From assembly GCF_024741815.1 (NCBI RefSeq), contig NZ_CP102951.1, positions 2,309,001 through 2,373,000 on the forward strand: 64,000 nucleotides of DNA. Reading direction: 5' to 3'. Every line of letters begins with the position of its first letter. Position 1 is the stretch's first letter. Made by a program: the position numbers and the translations under genes. This DNA is from Pseudomonas sp. LS1212 (GTDB lineage Bacteria > Pseudomonadota > Gammaproteobacteria > Pseudomonadales > Pseudomonadaceae). The notes under the pieces were generated by a model that made no database searches, was not told where the DNA came from, and saw only the letters and a list, made by a program, of their open reading frames with translations. This document shows, piece by piece, positions 8,449 to 16,869 of this stretch.

Positions 8449-9045
8449 TCAATGATTCGCAGCAGAAGCCGAGCTGATGATCTGTTTGACCAACGCATCA
8501 TGCCCGGCCTGGTCATCGACTCGGGAGACCGCCTGGACCACCGCCATGCGCTTGCCGGAGCCGGCCAGGAAGGTGGAGTTCAATGTTTTACCGCCGCCCA
8601 TGCTGGACAAGCTGTCGATCTGGCGCACACCAATCCCCTTGATGGTCAGCCGGGTTTCACTTTGTTGCTTGAAATCGGGCAGGGCTGCGCTTTGCCGATC
8701 AACGAAGCCGGTAACGGCGCCGTCCAGGAAAGCGTCGTCATTGTCGCCCGCCCTGGTGTCGTCGGAGAGTGGATGTTCGGCGACGATGACCACGCGCTTT
8801 TCGGTTTGGTTGACATACAGGGTGCCCACGGCGCCCGCAGTGCCGTTGTTGTCCTCCCCGGGCGGCATCGCGCTGGCCACATAACCTTTGGGCAGGTTGA
8901 AGGTGAATTTGCCTTCCAGGAGCGAAACCTTCACTGCCGCCGGTGTGTTCGTGGTGGCTTTGCTGGCCGCATGAGCATTCATGCCGCCCAGAATGCTGGC
9001 CACGGCCAGGCCCCATGCCAGGGCTTGTTTATTGAAAAAAGACAT
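8449..9045 (-). CDS. Exported hypothetical protein (198 aa)
   Basis: This is a probable periplasmic protein. It has a signal peptide (MSFFNKQALAWGLAVASILGGMNAHA, cleavage after AHA at about 26) and a mature domain of about 170 residues beginning KVSLLEGKFTFNLPKGYV. That pattern recalls DcrB/PsbP-like folds, but I do not recognise a named family with confidence. AGGAG precedes the ATG by 7 bases. It lies 11 bp after the PhoD-like gene stop and is probably in the same transcript. Confidence 0.7.
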   Translation of the reverse strand: MSFFNKQALAWGLAVASILGGMNAHAASKATTNTPAAVKVSLLEGKFTFNLPKGYVASAMPPGEDNNGTAGAVGTLYVNQTEKRVVIVAEHPLSDDTRAGDNDDAFLDGAVTGFVDRQSAALPDFKQQSETRLTIKGIGVRQIDSLSSMGGGKTLNSTFLAGSGKRMAVVQAVSRVDDQAGHDALVKQIISSASAANH

Positions 9046-9055
9046 TCAGTGGCTC

Positions 9056-11044
9056 CTACATCGCAGTGCTTGGCTGGGTTGCAACGGCGTCCTCGCGGTC
9101 GTCGACGAACTCCGTGGGCGGCGAACCGTCGGCATTGAGCTGGAAGGCGCGTGTGGGCTGGCCCAGTTCATTGAAGAACACCTGGCCGATGCCTGCGCTG
9201 TTCCAGAGGCGCTCGCCGGCCTTGCTGTGCAGGGGAATGCGCGGGATTACCTCCATGCGTCGGCGCTTGGTCAGCCAGTTGAGCGGCGAAGCGGGTGCAT
9301 AGAGCCAGCGGTTGAGTCGGTCGAGCCAATCGAGCAGGCGCCGGGGGAATTCGTTCTTCACGCCACTGCTGGTGATTTGCCAGATTTTCGGGCCGTGTTG
9401 GCGATGGCGAATCAACACCTCGTAGACGAACGAGTAATGCACGTCGCCGGACAGAATCACATAGTTCCCGGGCGTGCGCGAATGGCCGAAGATGTTGAGC
9501 ATGACCTGGGCTGCACCGCGATGGGCCATCCAGTTTTCCGCATCGACCATCAACGGGTAACCCAACCGGCTGAACACCGACTGCACGGCCTCGATCAGCT
9601 TGACCCCGAAAACCGGCGGCGGCGAAACGATGATCGCCGAGGGGTGATCGAGCAGTGCCTGCTGGAATTCACTGAGCGCTTCCCAGTCCAGCAGGCCCGA
9701 AGGCTGCTTGAGGTTGCGCTCGCTGCGCCAGCGTCGGGTGCGGGTATCGAGCACCACCAGGGCGGGTGTGGTCGGCAGCACATACTGCCAGTCGTGGAAA
9801 CGTCGCAGCTCATCGATCAGGCTGTCCTGGACTGCGTTGTCCAGGTGATTGTCATCGCCATTGCACGGGGCGCACATTGCCAGTGTCCTGGCCAGCGGCC
9901 CGGCGAACGCATCGGGGTTGTTGCCCCAGCCCTGGCAGAGCATATAGGCGATCACTGCATTACCGATGATGCGGCGGGAGAAGGGGTGACCATAAGCGGT
10001 TTCTTCCCATTGCGCCGAGAGGTTCCAGTCGTCAGTGACGTCGTGGTCATCGAAGATCATGAAAGTCGGCATGTGCGCCAATGCCCGGGCGACGTCGCCC
10101 AGGCCGAGCTTGAAGGCATCGATACGGGTTTGCTCGAGACGATAGCGCTTACGCTGGCCAGGGGGGAGGGCTGGCATGCGCGGGTCGATCAGCGTCCAGG
10201 GTGTCGGCGACCAGACCAGCAGGTACATCGCCATGACCTCGGCCAGGGTGACCAGGTGGTTATCGGCGTTGCTGCTGGTGAAAATGGGCTTCTCCACGCC
10301 GCCAAAAAAGCGCTCGCGCAGGGTTTCATTCGCCTTGAGCGCCGGCAGCAGGTCGGCGCGGTGGTAGTAACTGGCAGGATGGCTATAGAGCGCCGCACTG
10401 TCATCGACCACGGCGCCCTGGAGGTGTTCGTCGAACAGGCCCAGGCGCTCGATCAACGCGTGAATTGCGCGCAGCATGGGGCCAGCGACATCGTCGGCGT
10501 ACACCTGATCGCCACTCATCATCAGCAGGGCCGGACGCTGTTCTGGCGCATGGGGGGCTGCCAGCAGACGGTCCACGCAGAGCAGCCCTTCAGGGGACGG
10601 GTGATGAGGCTTGCGGCATGAACCGTGCAGTAGCTGGTCGATACGCGAACGCAGGACGAAATTGGGCTGCCGCGCAGCGTCGTACAACAGATGAGGTGCC
10701 CACTGGGAAATACCTTGCGGGGCATCGCCCTGGGCATCGATCAGCAGGTCGTAGTCAATCTGCACATCGGTGGGCAACGGTGCTTCCAGCGCCAGGTCGA
10801 TCAGGTGTACGAAGGCATGGCGGCCGATGGGGACGATCTGGCAGCGTGGGCCTTCGAGCGGATAGTCGATGGTCGTTTTTTTCTCGATCCCCTCGGCGAC
10901 TTGCAGGCGCAATGTAAGGGACAAGGCCTGCGAGCCGACCAGCCAAAGGAGCAGGCGTGTTGGTTCCAGGCGGCGTAGTAGTGGGCCGGCGAGAACTGCA
11001 GGCAGCCTGTCGAGCTCGACAGGCGTTGGGGAGGGCATGGACAT
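9056..11044 (-). CDS. PhoD-like metallophosphatase
   Basis: This large protein of about 660 residues belongs to the alkaline phosphatase D/metallophosphatase group. The metal-binding motifs are MSGDQVYADD, MIFDDHDVTDDW and ILSGDVHYSF, in the usual order. The N-terminal 150 residues form an extra domain. No signal peptide or Tat motif is seen, so it is likely cytoplasmic, unlike secreted PhoD. The start is uncertain: ATG at 11044 or 11038, or TTG at 11071; none has a strong ribosome site. The natural substrate is unknown. Confidence 0.85.
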   Translation of the reverse strand: MSMPSPTPVELDRLPAVLAGPLLRRLEPTRLLLWLVGSQALSLTLRLQVAEGIEKKTTIDYPLEGPRCQIVPIGRHAFVHLIDLALEAPLPTDVQIDYDLLIDAQGDAPQGISQWAPHLLYDAARQPNFVLRSRIDQLLHGSCRKPHHPSPEGLLCVDRLLAAPHAPEQRPALLMMSGDQVYADDVAGPMLRAIHALIERLGLFDEHLQGAVVDDSAALYSHPASYYHRADLLPALKANETLRERFFGGVEKPIFTSSNADNHLVTLAEVMAMYLLVWSPTPWTLIDPRMPALPPGQRKRYRLEQTRIDAFKLGLGDVARALAHMPTFMIFDDHDVTDDWNLSAQWEETAYGHPFSRRIIGNAVIAYMLCQGWGNNPDAFAGPLARTLAMCAPCNGDDNHLDNAVQDSLIDELRRFHDWQYVLPTTPALVVLDTRTRRWRSERNLKQPSGLLDWEALSEFQQALLDHPSAIIVSPPPVFGVKLIEAVQSVFSRLGYPLMVDAENWMAHRGAAQVMLNIFGHSRTPGNYVILSGDVHYSFVYEVLIRHRQHGPKIWQITSSGVKNEFPRRLLDWLDRLNRWLYAPASPLNWLTKRRRMEVIPRIPLHSKAGERLWNSAGIGQVFFNELGQPTRAFQLNADGSPPTEFVDDREDAVATQPSTAM

Positions 11045-11166
11045 CAGGGGCGACAGGCTCTGCTGTAACAAATGGCAAAGAATACCGCAGCTGGAACCTG
11101 TCGGTCAGTTTGTAACGTTTTGGAACAATTCAGGCGGTTCAGGCCTTCCGTGAACTGTATGTGATT

Positions 11167-11256
11167 TCAATGCAGCAAGGATCGACGTCTTGAGTAAGCG
11201 AAATACACCACCAGGCCAATAGCCAACCAGGCACCGAATGCCAGCCAGGTCGCAGG
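11167..11256 (-). pseudogene. 3' remnant of an amino-acid permease gene
   Basis: The minus frame reads PATWLAFGAWLAIGLVVYF followed by AYSRRRSLLH and a stop. That looks like the last transmembrane helix and tail of an APC-type amino-acid permease. A stop lies directly upstream, so only about 29 codons remain. The rest of the gap 11045-11470 shows no gene. Confidence 0.4.
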
Positions 11257-11470
11257 CTAATAATCATAAGAAAAACAAAAGGTTGCGTTTTGAAAGGGCT
11301 GATTTGGTCGTGAAATTTGCATGAGTTGGGAGGCGGGGCATGCAGCTTGCCTGCCTGCATCCGAAGTCTATTCTTAATAGACCGTCCATCCACCGCAGGG
11401 CACGCCTGCAGAGTGATCAGTTCAAATGAGTACGGCCCGGAACCACTGGACTTCCACATGAGGTTGCGTC

Positions 11471-11677
11471 ATGGCTAATGAACAACGTCCCGCTGATGAC
11501 CCTACGCCACCCGATCCTGCCAATCCCACCTCAGGACGCAATGCTCCGGTAACCGATACGGACGATGGCATGAGCAAGCCTCGGCCCGGGCAAGATGTGC
11601 CCGGGCAAGGCGAGCATCCCAATCCCGGTAAGCGCAAGGATGAGACCCTGCCCAACGAGCTGCTGCCAGGGGATTGA
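11471..11677 (+). CDS. Small disordered hypothetical protein (68 aa)
   Basis: This hydrophilic protein is rich in Pro, Asp, Gly and Lys, with sequence such as PADDPTPPDPANPTSG and RPGQDVPGQGEHPNPGKR, and is predicted disordered. GAGG at 11460-11463 precedes the ATG. A terminator follows at once. The type is frequent in Pseudomonas genomes; its role is unknown. Confidence 0.65.
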   Translation: MANEQRPADDPTPPDPANPTSGRNAPVTDTDDGMSKPRPGQDVPGQGEHPNPGKRKDETLPNELLPGD

Positions 11678-11685
11678 AAGCAAGC

Positions 11686-11706
11686 AGCCCGGCCATCGGC
11701 CGGGCT
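11686..11706 (+). terminator. Intrinsic terminator after the 68-aa gene
   Basis: AGCCCGGCC pairs with GGCCGGGCT around an ATC loop, followed by TTGCTT. It starts 9 bp after the stop. Confidence 0.7.
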
Positions 11707-11760
11707 TTGCTTGAAAAGCGATGTTGTGTCCGGGTGCCTGGGGGGCGACCGGTGGTTAAC

Positions 11761-12039
11761 TCACGCTGCGCGTTCTTCAATGCAATCGGGACCGCCCATT
11801 TCGAACTCACGGCAGATCAAGGGGCGGTTCTCATAAATGCTGCACCCCATGGTGCTGCGGTCGAGGGCTGCGCACCAACCATCGTCGCTACGGGCCATGG
11901 TCTCCGAGCCCCAGTCATCGGTCTGGATAAAACGCAGGGGCACGCCGGTGTCGGTGATCAGCATCACTTCCAGGCGACAGCACTTGGCTGCGCAAGTGTT
12001 GCAGCTGACGGCGGCTTCGATGGTTTGGAGCGCGATCAA
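11761..12039 (-). CDS. YkgJ-family cysteine-cluster protein
   Basis: This 92-residue protein belongs to the CxxCxxxCC (YkgJ/UPF0153) group, thought to bind metal or an iron-sulfur centre. Visible cysteines are CNTCAAKCCRLEV near residues 13-21, then GWCAAL, MGCSIY, LICREF and PDCIEE. The GxPxRFIxTDxWG region is typical of the pseudomonad version. No ATG is available; the likely start is TTG at 12039. Confidence 0.8.
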   Translation of the reverse strand: MIALQTIEAAVSCNTCAAKCCRLEVMLITDTGVPLRFIQTDDWGSETMARSDDGWCAALDRSTMGCSIYENRPLICREFEMGGPDCIEERAA

Positions 12040-12148
12040 GTCTTTACCCAGGCAGAGGAGTCGAGCGACGAGGGTAACGGCTCGCGGGTAATTAACAAAG
12101 CAATAGGTACGAATGTGCCATGAAACTGGACCGCTGGCAGGTTTCAGG

Positions 12149-12580
12149 TCAGCGGCTGCGCCGTTCGTAATACGCCAGCATGGGTTGGGTACTCAGGCCA
12201 TGGATCAAAATGCTCAGTGCCGCGACCGACAACGTCATGTTCGTGCACAGGGATGTCACGGGTTGCCCGAGGTCATGATTCAAGGCGTAGAACAGGTAGT
12301 AGAGGCTACCGATACCGCGAATACCGAACCAGCCGATCAGCAGGCGTTGCCTGAAGTCCAGCAGCGATCCCCAGGGCATGGCCAGCACGCAGAGCGGGCG
12401 GACCACGCAAAACAAGGCCAAGCCGCAGGCCAGCGCCCGCCAGTCCCAGTGCGTGACCAGCACCACCCCCAGCAGAGTGACGAGGAACACTTCCATGACG
12501 CGCTCCACCAGGCTGCCAAAGGCGAGCATGTCGCCCATCATGATGCCCGCAGCGACCTGAGTATCCTCGAGGTTCTTTGC
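12149..12580 (-). pseudogene. Cation/proton antiporter (CPA1 type), C-terminal remnant
   Basis: About 140 codons encode the last membrane helices of a Na+/H+ antiporter-like protein: VFLVTLLGVVLVTHWDWRAL, LLIGWFGIRGIGSLYYLFYA and a final helix with LSILIHGLSTQPM. GWFGIRG is a conserved core motif of CPA1 exchangers. The N-terminal two thirds are missing. Homology fades near 12580, where unrelated sequence begins, so this is a deletion remnant. Confidence 0.7.
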
Positions 12581-12626
12581 CGAGCAACTGGACGCACGTC
12601 ACAGACCATGCAATTTCGTACCGCAC

Positions 12627-12978
12627 CTCAAACAGGTAAAAGCCTGCGGGCCAAGGGGATGAGCCAGTCGCCGCTGATGCCCAAATTCAGAAAACAGTGC
12701 ATGACAAGGTTTCCGACTTTTCTGGTCGATGCTTGAGAAATGTCCTGCTTATCCTCGACACCCTTTCGGTAATTCTCTGGCTCGGCACATTGCTCGATTC
12801 CCGTTAACGCGTGAGTCGGTGCAATCCATCGTCAGCAGAAGAGTTCGCTCCTCGCTTAGGCGCACCTCAATAAAAGGGAAATTCAAAGAATATCCAAACG
12901 GTGGCCTTACAGCGAAAATCGTCATGGATAAAGTGTTGGCGGTGCCTGTGGCGGAATGGGCGAAAGGAATTCAGGAAC
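12627..12978. other. Intergenic stretch with no supported gene
   Basis: Short open frames occur on both strands, including a start-less plus frame of about 55 codons with a hydrophobic end. None has a ribosome site plus recognisable sequence. It may be debris from the deletion that truncated the antiporter gene. Confidence 0.4.
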
Positions 12979-13389
12979 ATGTGTGCAAACGATAAAAAGC
13001 CGCGAGGCATTGGAAGATGGATTACAGTGTTGCTGGTTGCACTTATCGCTTTCTGGTATTACGCACCACCTCGGGTATACATCTTTTACTCGGAGGATGG
13101 AACCAAAGACATTAGTTATATCTTGAATACGCAGCATCAAAGCGTGAAGGGTGACTTGTTTCCCGGCAAGACAACTGGTGATGTCGGACACATTTTTCCA
13201 GATGATAAATTCTTTATGGAGTTTTATTGGTGGAGAGACGGAGAGCGTAGACACTGCATCAACATAACCCCGAATTGGCCCAACACAGACATCTACCTCA
13301 ATGCCAACGGCGACATTGATCACAGCGAAGGCAGTGGCACGGATTCGGATCGACTAAAGCAGTGCATCACCGATACCGCGAGCCCTTGA
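12979..13389 (+). CDS. Hypothetical membrane-anchored protein (136 aa)
   Basis: The protein has one N-terminal transmembrane segment (ITVLLVALIAFWYYA, residues about 16-30) and a polar domain with one cysteine pair (HCINIT, KQCITD). AGGAA stands just before the ATG at 12979. Longer frame starts upstream give an implausible sequence. The base composition is lower in GC than its neighbours, which hints at transfer. Function is unknown. Confidence 0.55.
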   Translation: MCANDKKPRGIGRWITVLLVALIAFWYYAPPRVYIFYSEDGTKDISYILNTQHQSVKGDLFPGKTTGDVGHIFPDDKFFMEFYWWRDGERRHCINITPNWPNTDIYLNANGDIDHSEGSGTDSDRLKQCITDTASP

Positions 13390-13500
13390 AAGACACGGCG
13401 GCCGCTACAACATTGCGGCGTGCATACATCTGCCGCTGCCACAGGCTGTCGCAGTGGTGCGCCAGCCTGGGTGTGAAGAGACAACGGGGTTTAGCCTTCC

Positions 13501-14475
13501 TCAGCTACGCGCCTGCGCACGCGCATGGAAGACAAAGCCGATGCTGTTCATCAGCAACTGCGCCGCAAGGATCGAGGTCATGCCGGTCGGATCGTACGCC
13601 GGGGCGACTTCCACCAGGTCCATGCCGACGATGCGGCCCTGGCTGCGGTTGGCCAGCGCCTGGATGATCTCCAGCACTTCGTAGTACTGGAAGCCGCCAT
13701 GGCTGGGCGTGCCGGTACCGGGGGCGATGGACGGGTCGAAGCCGTCGATGTCGATGGTGATGTAGTACGACTCGCATTCCGGGATCAGGTCCAGCACACC
13801 CTGGCAGCCCAGTTGACGTACATCACGCACCGAGAGGATCTTCGAGCCGGCATCGCGGGCGGCGTTGTAGTCGTCGCGGTTGGACGAGGACACGTTGCGG
13901 ATACCCATCTGGGTCATGCCGACGATGTGATTCATCTCCGAGGCGCGGCGCAGCGGGTTGCCATGGCCGTAACGAACGCCATGACGCTCGTCGACGAAGT
14001 CCAGGTGGGCGTCGAAGTGGATGATGTGGATCGGGCCGCGGCCTTCATAGGCCTTGATCACCGGTGCGTGCACCGAATGGTCACCGCCCAGCACCACCGG
14101 CATGGCGCCGGCGTCGAGCAGCTTGCGCACGGCGTATTCGATGTTGTCGTTGCTGCTACTCATATCGGTGTGAACGATGTCAGCGTCACCCACGTCGACG
14201 ATGCGCACATCCTCGGCCTGCAGGTACATCACGTCGTCTTCGAAATCGTAGGCGCCGCTGTGGCCGAACGAGAACAGGGTCGATGCCTCGCGGATGCCGC
14301 GCGGCCCGAAGCGTGCGCCGGAGCGCCATTGGGTACCCATGTCGTTGGGTGCGCCAAGCACGGCGACGTCGGCGTCGATGTTGTCCCAGTCGAGGCAAAC
14401 GGGTGACTTGGCAAAGGTGCAATGGCCGACGAAGGGCAGGTTCAAGCGGCCTTTTTCATAGCTGTTGCTGGACAT
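13501..14475 (-). CDS. speB: Ureohydrolase, probably agmatinase
   Basis: This 324-residue enzyme of the arginase/agmatinase family hydrolyses a guanidino compound to urea and an amine. The manganese ligands are visible in GGDHS, FDAHLDF and DIDGFDPS. Annotation as agmatinase (agmatine to putrescine) follows common usage, but pseudomonads have several paralogues, including guanidinobutyrase and guanidinopropionase, and the substrate cannot be fixed from sequence. It is divergent from gcsR with a 193-bp gap. Confidence 0.85.
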   Translation of the reverse strand: MSSNSYEKGRLNLPFVGHCTFAKSPVCLDWDNIDADVAVLGAPNDMGTQWRSGARFGPRGIREASTLFSFGHSGAYDFEDDVMYLQAEDVRIVDVGDADIVHTDMSSSNDNIEYAVRKLLDAGAMPVVLGGDHSVHAPVIKAYEGRGPIHIIHFDAHLDFVDERHGVRYGHGNPLRRASEMNHIVGMTQMGIRNVSSSNRDDYNAARDAGSKILSVRDVRQLGCQGVLDLIPECESYYITIDIDGFDPSIAPGTGTPSHGGFQYYEVLEIIQALANRSQGRIVGMDLVEVAPAYDPTGMTSILAAQLLMNSIGFVFHARAQARS

Positions 14476-14668
14476 TTCAGGCGTCTCCGAATTGTTCTTG
14501 TTGAGTAACCGGTCGAGTTGCAGTCATCTCGTCCATGACGGCACTATCGGCTTTACCTGCGCCCGGAAAAATGATGATGATTCGATGCGTAAATCGATAT
14601 TTCCGATGTAACCGCCCGCGTCCCGGCGCAGTTGTCTTGAACTCACTGTTATTGCCCCAGGGGGCGCC

Positions 14669-16207
14669 ATGCGTATCCATGTCACGTTTAACGACCGCGT
14701 CGGCATCACCCAGGAAGTCCTGGCGTTGCTCGGTGCGCGCAACCTCAACCTGGACGCGGTGGAAATGATCCCGCCGAACGTCTACATCGACGCGCCCGAT
14801 CTGAGCCAGACGGTGCTGGACGAACTGAACTACGCGCTGTTGCGGGTCGAGGGGGTCAAGGCCGTGGAGCTGGTCGACATGCTTCCCGGCCAGCGCCGGC
14901 GCCTGCAGCTCGATGCCCTGCTGGCCGCCATGAGTGATCCGGTATTGGCGGTGGACCCCAGCGGCTACGTGCTGCTGGCCAATCCAACCCTGGTCAGCCT
15001 GTATGGGCGCGAGCCTGCCGGCGAGCCATTGTCGAACCTGTTTGCCGAGCCGGACCTGGCGCGGACGTTGGTCGACAAAGGCTTTCGCCTGCCCATGTGC
15101 GAGGTGAGCTTCAAGGGCCAGGACCTGCTGCTCGACGCCACGCCCATCAGCGGTGGCACCGACACCTCGAGGTTCCTCGCTGGCGGCTTGTTGACGCTGT
15201 ATCCGCCAAGCCGCATCGGCGAACGGTTGGCCTCGTTGCATCACGACCATGTCGAAGGCCTCGATGCGCTGCTGGGCAAATCGCCGGTACTCAAGCAGCT
15301 CAAGACGCGGCTGCTCAAGGTCGCGGGCCTGGATGCGCATCTGCTGATCCAGGGCGAAACCGGCACCGGCAAGGAACTGGTGGCCCGCGCCTGCCATGCC
15401 ATGAGCGACCGCCGCGATGCGCCGTTCCTTGCGCTGAACTGCGCCGCATTGCCGGAAAGCCTGGCCGAAAGCGAACTGTTCGGCTATTCGGCCGGCGCCT
15501 TTACCGGCGCCCAGCGCGGCGGCAAACCGGGGCTGCTGGAGCTGTCCGACCAGGGCACGGTGTTCCTCGACGAAGTGGGCGAAATGTCACCGTACCTGCA
15601 AGCCAAGCTGCTGCGCTTTCTCAGCGACGGCTGCTTTCGCCGGGTCGGTGGCGACCGCGAAGTGCATGTCAACGTGCGGGTGCTTTGCGCTACCCACCGC
15701 AACCTGGAACAGATGGTCGCCCAGGGCGATTTTCGCGAGGACCTCTACTACCGTCTGAACGTGCTCAATCTGATGGTGCCGGCCTTGCGCGAGCGCGGGC
15801 AGGACATCCTGTTGCTGGCCGAGCACTTTCTGCGCCAGGCCTGCACGCAGATCCAGCGTTCGCCTTGCCGGCTGGCCCCGGCCACTTACCCCTTGCTGTT
15901 GGGCAATGGCTGGGCGGGCAATGTGCGCCAGTTGCAGAACGTGATTTTCCGCGCCGCCGCCATTTGCGAAGGGGAGGTGATCGACTGCGACGACCTGGAG
16001 CTGGCCGGAACGGCCTTGAATAGCCAGCAGGTTGATTCGCTGGAAGTCACAAGCCTTGAAGCAGCGGTACAGGGTTTTGAAAAAACGCTGCTGGAAAAAT
16101 TCTACGCGGCCTATCCATCGACCCGGCAATTGGCGGTGCGCCTGCAGACTTCGCACACCGCCATCGGCCAGCGTTTGCGCAAATACGGCATTGCCAGCCG
16201 CTCTTAG
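14669..16207 (+). CDS. gcsR: GcsR, sigma-54-dependent TyrR-like activator of glycine cleavage
   Basis: The protein has 512 residues: an N-terminal ACT-like domain (about 1-75), a PAS-like region (80-190), an AAA+ domain with Walker A GETGTGKE near 228 and GAFTGA near 275, and a C-terminal TyrR-type helix-turn-helix. It precedes gcvH exactly as GcsR (PA2449) precedes the gcvH2-gcvP2-glyA2-sdaA-gcvT2 operon in P. aeruginosa, where it activates the operon in response to glycine. A sigma-54 promoter stands before gcvH here, which supports the assignment. Confidence 0.93.
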   Translation: MRIHVTFNDRVGITQEVLALLGARNLNLDAVEMIPPNVYIDAPDLSQTVLDELNYALLRVEGVKAVELVDMLPGQRRRLQLDALLAAMSDPVLAVDPSGYVLLANPTLVSLYGREPAGEPLSNLFAEPDLARTLVDKGFRLPMCEVSFKGQDLLLDATPISGGTDTSRFLAGGLLTLYPPSRIGERLASLHHDHVEGLDALLGKSPVLKQLKTRLLKVAGLDAHLLIQGETGTGKELVARACHAMSDRRDAPFLALNCAALPESLAESELFGYSAGAFTGAQRGGKPGLLELSDQGTVFLDEVGEMSPYLQAKLLRFLSDGCFRRVGGDREVHVNVRVLCATHRNLEQMVAQGDFREDLYYRLNVLNLMVPALRERGQDILLLAEHFLRQACTQIQRSPCRLAPATYPLLLGNGWAGNVRQLQNVIFRAAAICEGEVIDCDDLELAGTALNSQQVDSLEVTSLEAAVQGFEKTLLEKFYAAYPSTRQLAVRLQTSHTAIGQRLRKYGIASRS

Positions 16208-16231
16208 TGATGACCCGGTTCGATAGCGCTC

Positions 16232-16255
16232 CACTGGAGTGATTTCGCTCCAGTG
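16232..16255. promoter_or_regulatory. Candidate GcsR upstream site 1
   Basis: CACTGGAG and CTCCAGTG are perfect 8-bp arms around an 8-bp centre. The core GGAGTGATTTCGCTCC recurs with one change at 16320-16335, exactly 84 bp downstream. It could also be a hairpin ending gcsR, but no T run follows. Confidence 0.45.
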
Positions 16256-16319
16256 CGGCGCAAGCCGCGCCGTGCGCTGGATTGGCCCGCATATAGCCGT
16301 TGAAAGCCTTGGCATCGCC

Positions 16320-16335
16320 GGAGTGATTTCGTTCC
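16320..16335. promoter_or_regulatory. Candidate GcsR upstream site 2
   Basis: GGAGTGATTTCGTTCC is a one-base variant of the core at 16236-16251. It lies about 65-80 bp upstream of the -24 element, a normal place for an activator of sigma-54 promoters. Confidence 0.45.
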
Positions 16336-16352
16336 AATAGTTCGCGCTAAAA

Positions 16353-16370
16353 TTACAATAAATATTGTAA
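16353..16370. promoter_or_regulatory. AT-rich dyad upstream of gcvH
   Basis: TTACAATA and TATTGTAA are perfect inverse arms around AA. It lies between the candidate activator sites and the promoter, so it may be an activator or an IHF-type bending site. Not assigned. Confidence 0.35.
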
Positions 16371-16399
16371 GTATATGATTATATTGGTTATTTAGTTGT

Positions 16400-16415
16400 T
16401 GGCATCGCCCTTGCT
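16400..16415 (+). promoter_or_regulatory. Sigma-54 (-24/-12) promoter of the gcv operon
   Basis: TGGCATCGCCCTTGCT has GG (16401-16402) and GC (16413-16414) with the exact 10-bp spacing. Transcription should start near 16426, about 50 bp before the gcvH start. Confidence 0.85.
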
Positions 16416-16476
16416 CTTGTTCAATCAGCCGAGCCGTTTACCCGCTCGGACATAACTGAAAACAAGAGGAAGACCC

Positions 16477-16854
16477 ATGAGCACTCTGCGTTTTACCCCC
16501 GAACACGAATGGCTGCGTCTGGAAGCCTCCGGTGAGTTGACCGTCGGCATCACCACCTTTGCCCAGGAAGCCCTGGGTGATGTGGTCTTCGTGCAATTGC
16601 CGGAACTGGGCCAGTACGGCGAAGGGAATGAAGTCGCGGTGCTGGAATCGGTCAAGGCCGCCAGCAACATCAGCATGCCGCTGACCGGCGAAGTGGTGGC
16701 GGTCAACCAGGCCCTGGCGGACGACCCCGAGCTGGTCAATGCATCGCCAATGGACGCAGGCTGGTTTTTCCGCATCCGCGTGGCGGGTCTCGAAGTCCTC
16801 GACAGCCTGATGGACCAGGACGGTTACGACCGTTTCCTGGCCGACAACGCCTGA
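16477..16854 (+). CDS. gcvH: Glycine cleavage system H protein
   Basis: This is the lipoyl carrier of the glycine cleavage complex, shuttling the aminomethyl group from P protein to T protein. It has 125 residues, normal length. The lipoylated lysine is Lys60 in VLESVKAASN. It is the first gene of the sigma-54-driven operon, 15 bp before gcvP. Confidence 0.97.
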   Translation: MSTLRFTPEHEWLRLEASGELTVGITTFAQEALGDVVFVQLPELGQYGEGNEVAVLESVKAASNISMPLTGEVVAVNQALADDPELVNASPMDAGWFFRIRVAGLEVLDSLMDQDGYDRFLADNA

Positions 16855-16869
16855 GCCGAGGCCGCCGAC

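Noticed and set aside
8981..10621. Long plus-strand open frame of 546 codons
   Set aside because: It lies fully opposite the PhoD-like gene, whose metal motifs are clear. The plus frame is low-complexity and motif-free.
12633..12806. Start-less plus frame ending in a hydrophobic stretch LLILDTLSVILWLG
   Set aside because: It has no start codon, no ribosome site and no recognised family; too weak to call a gene.
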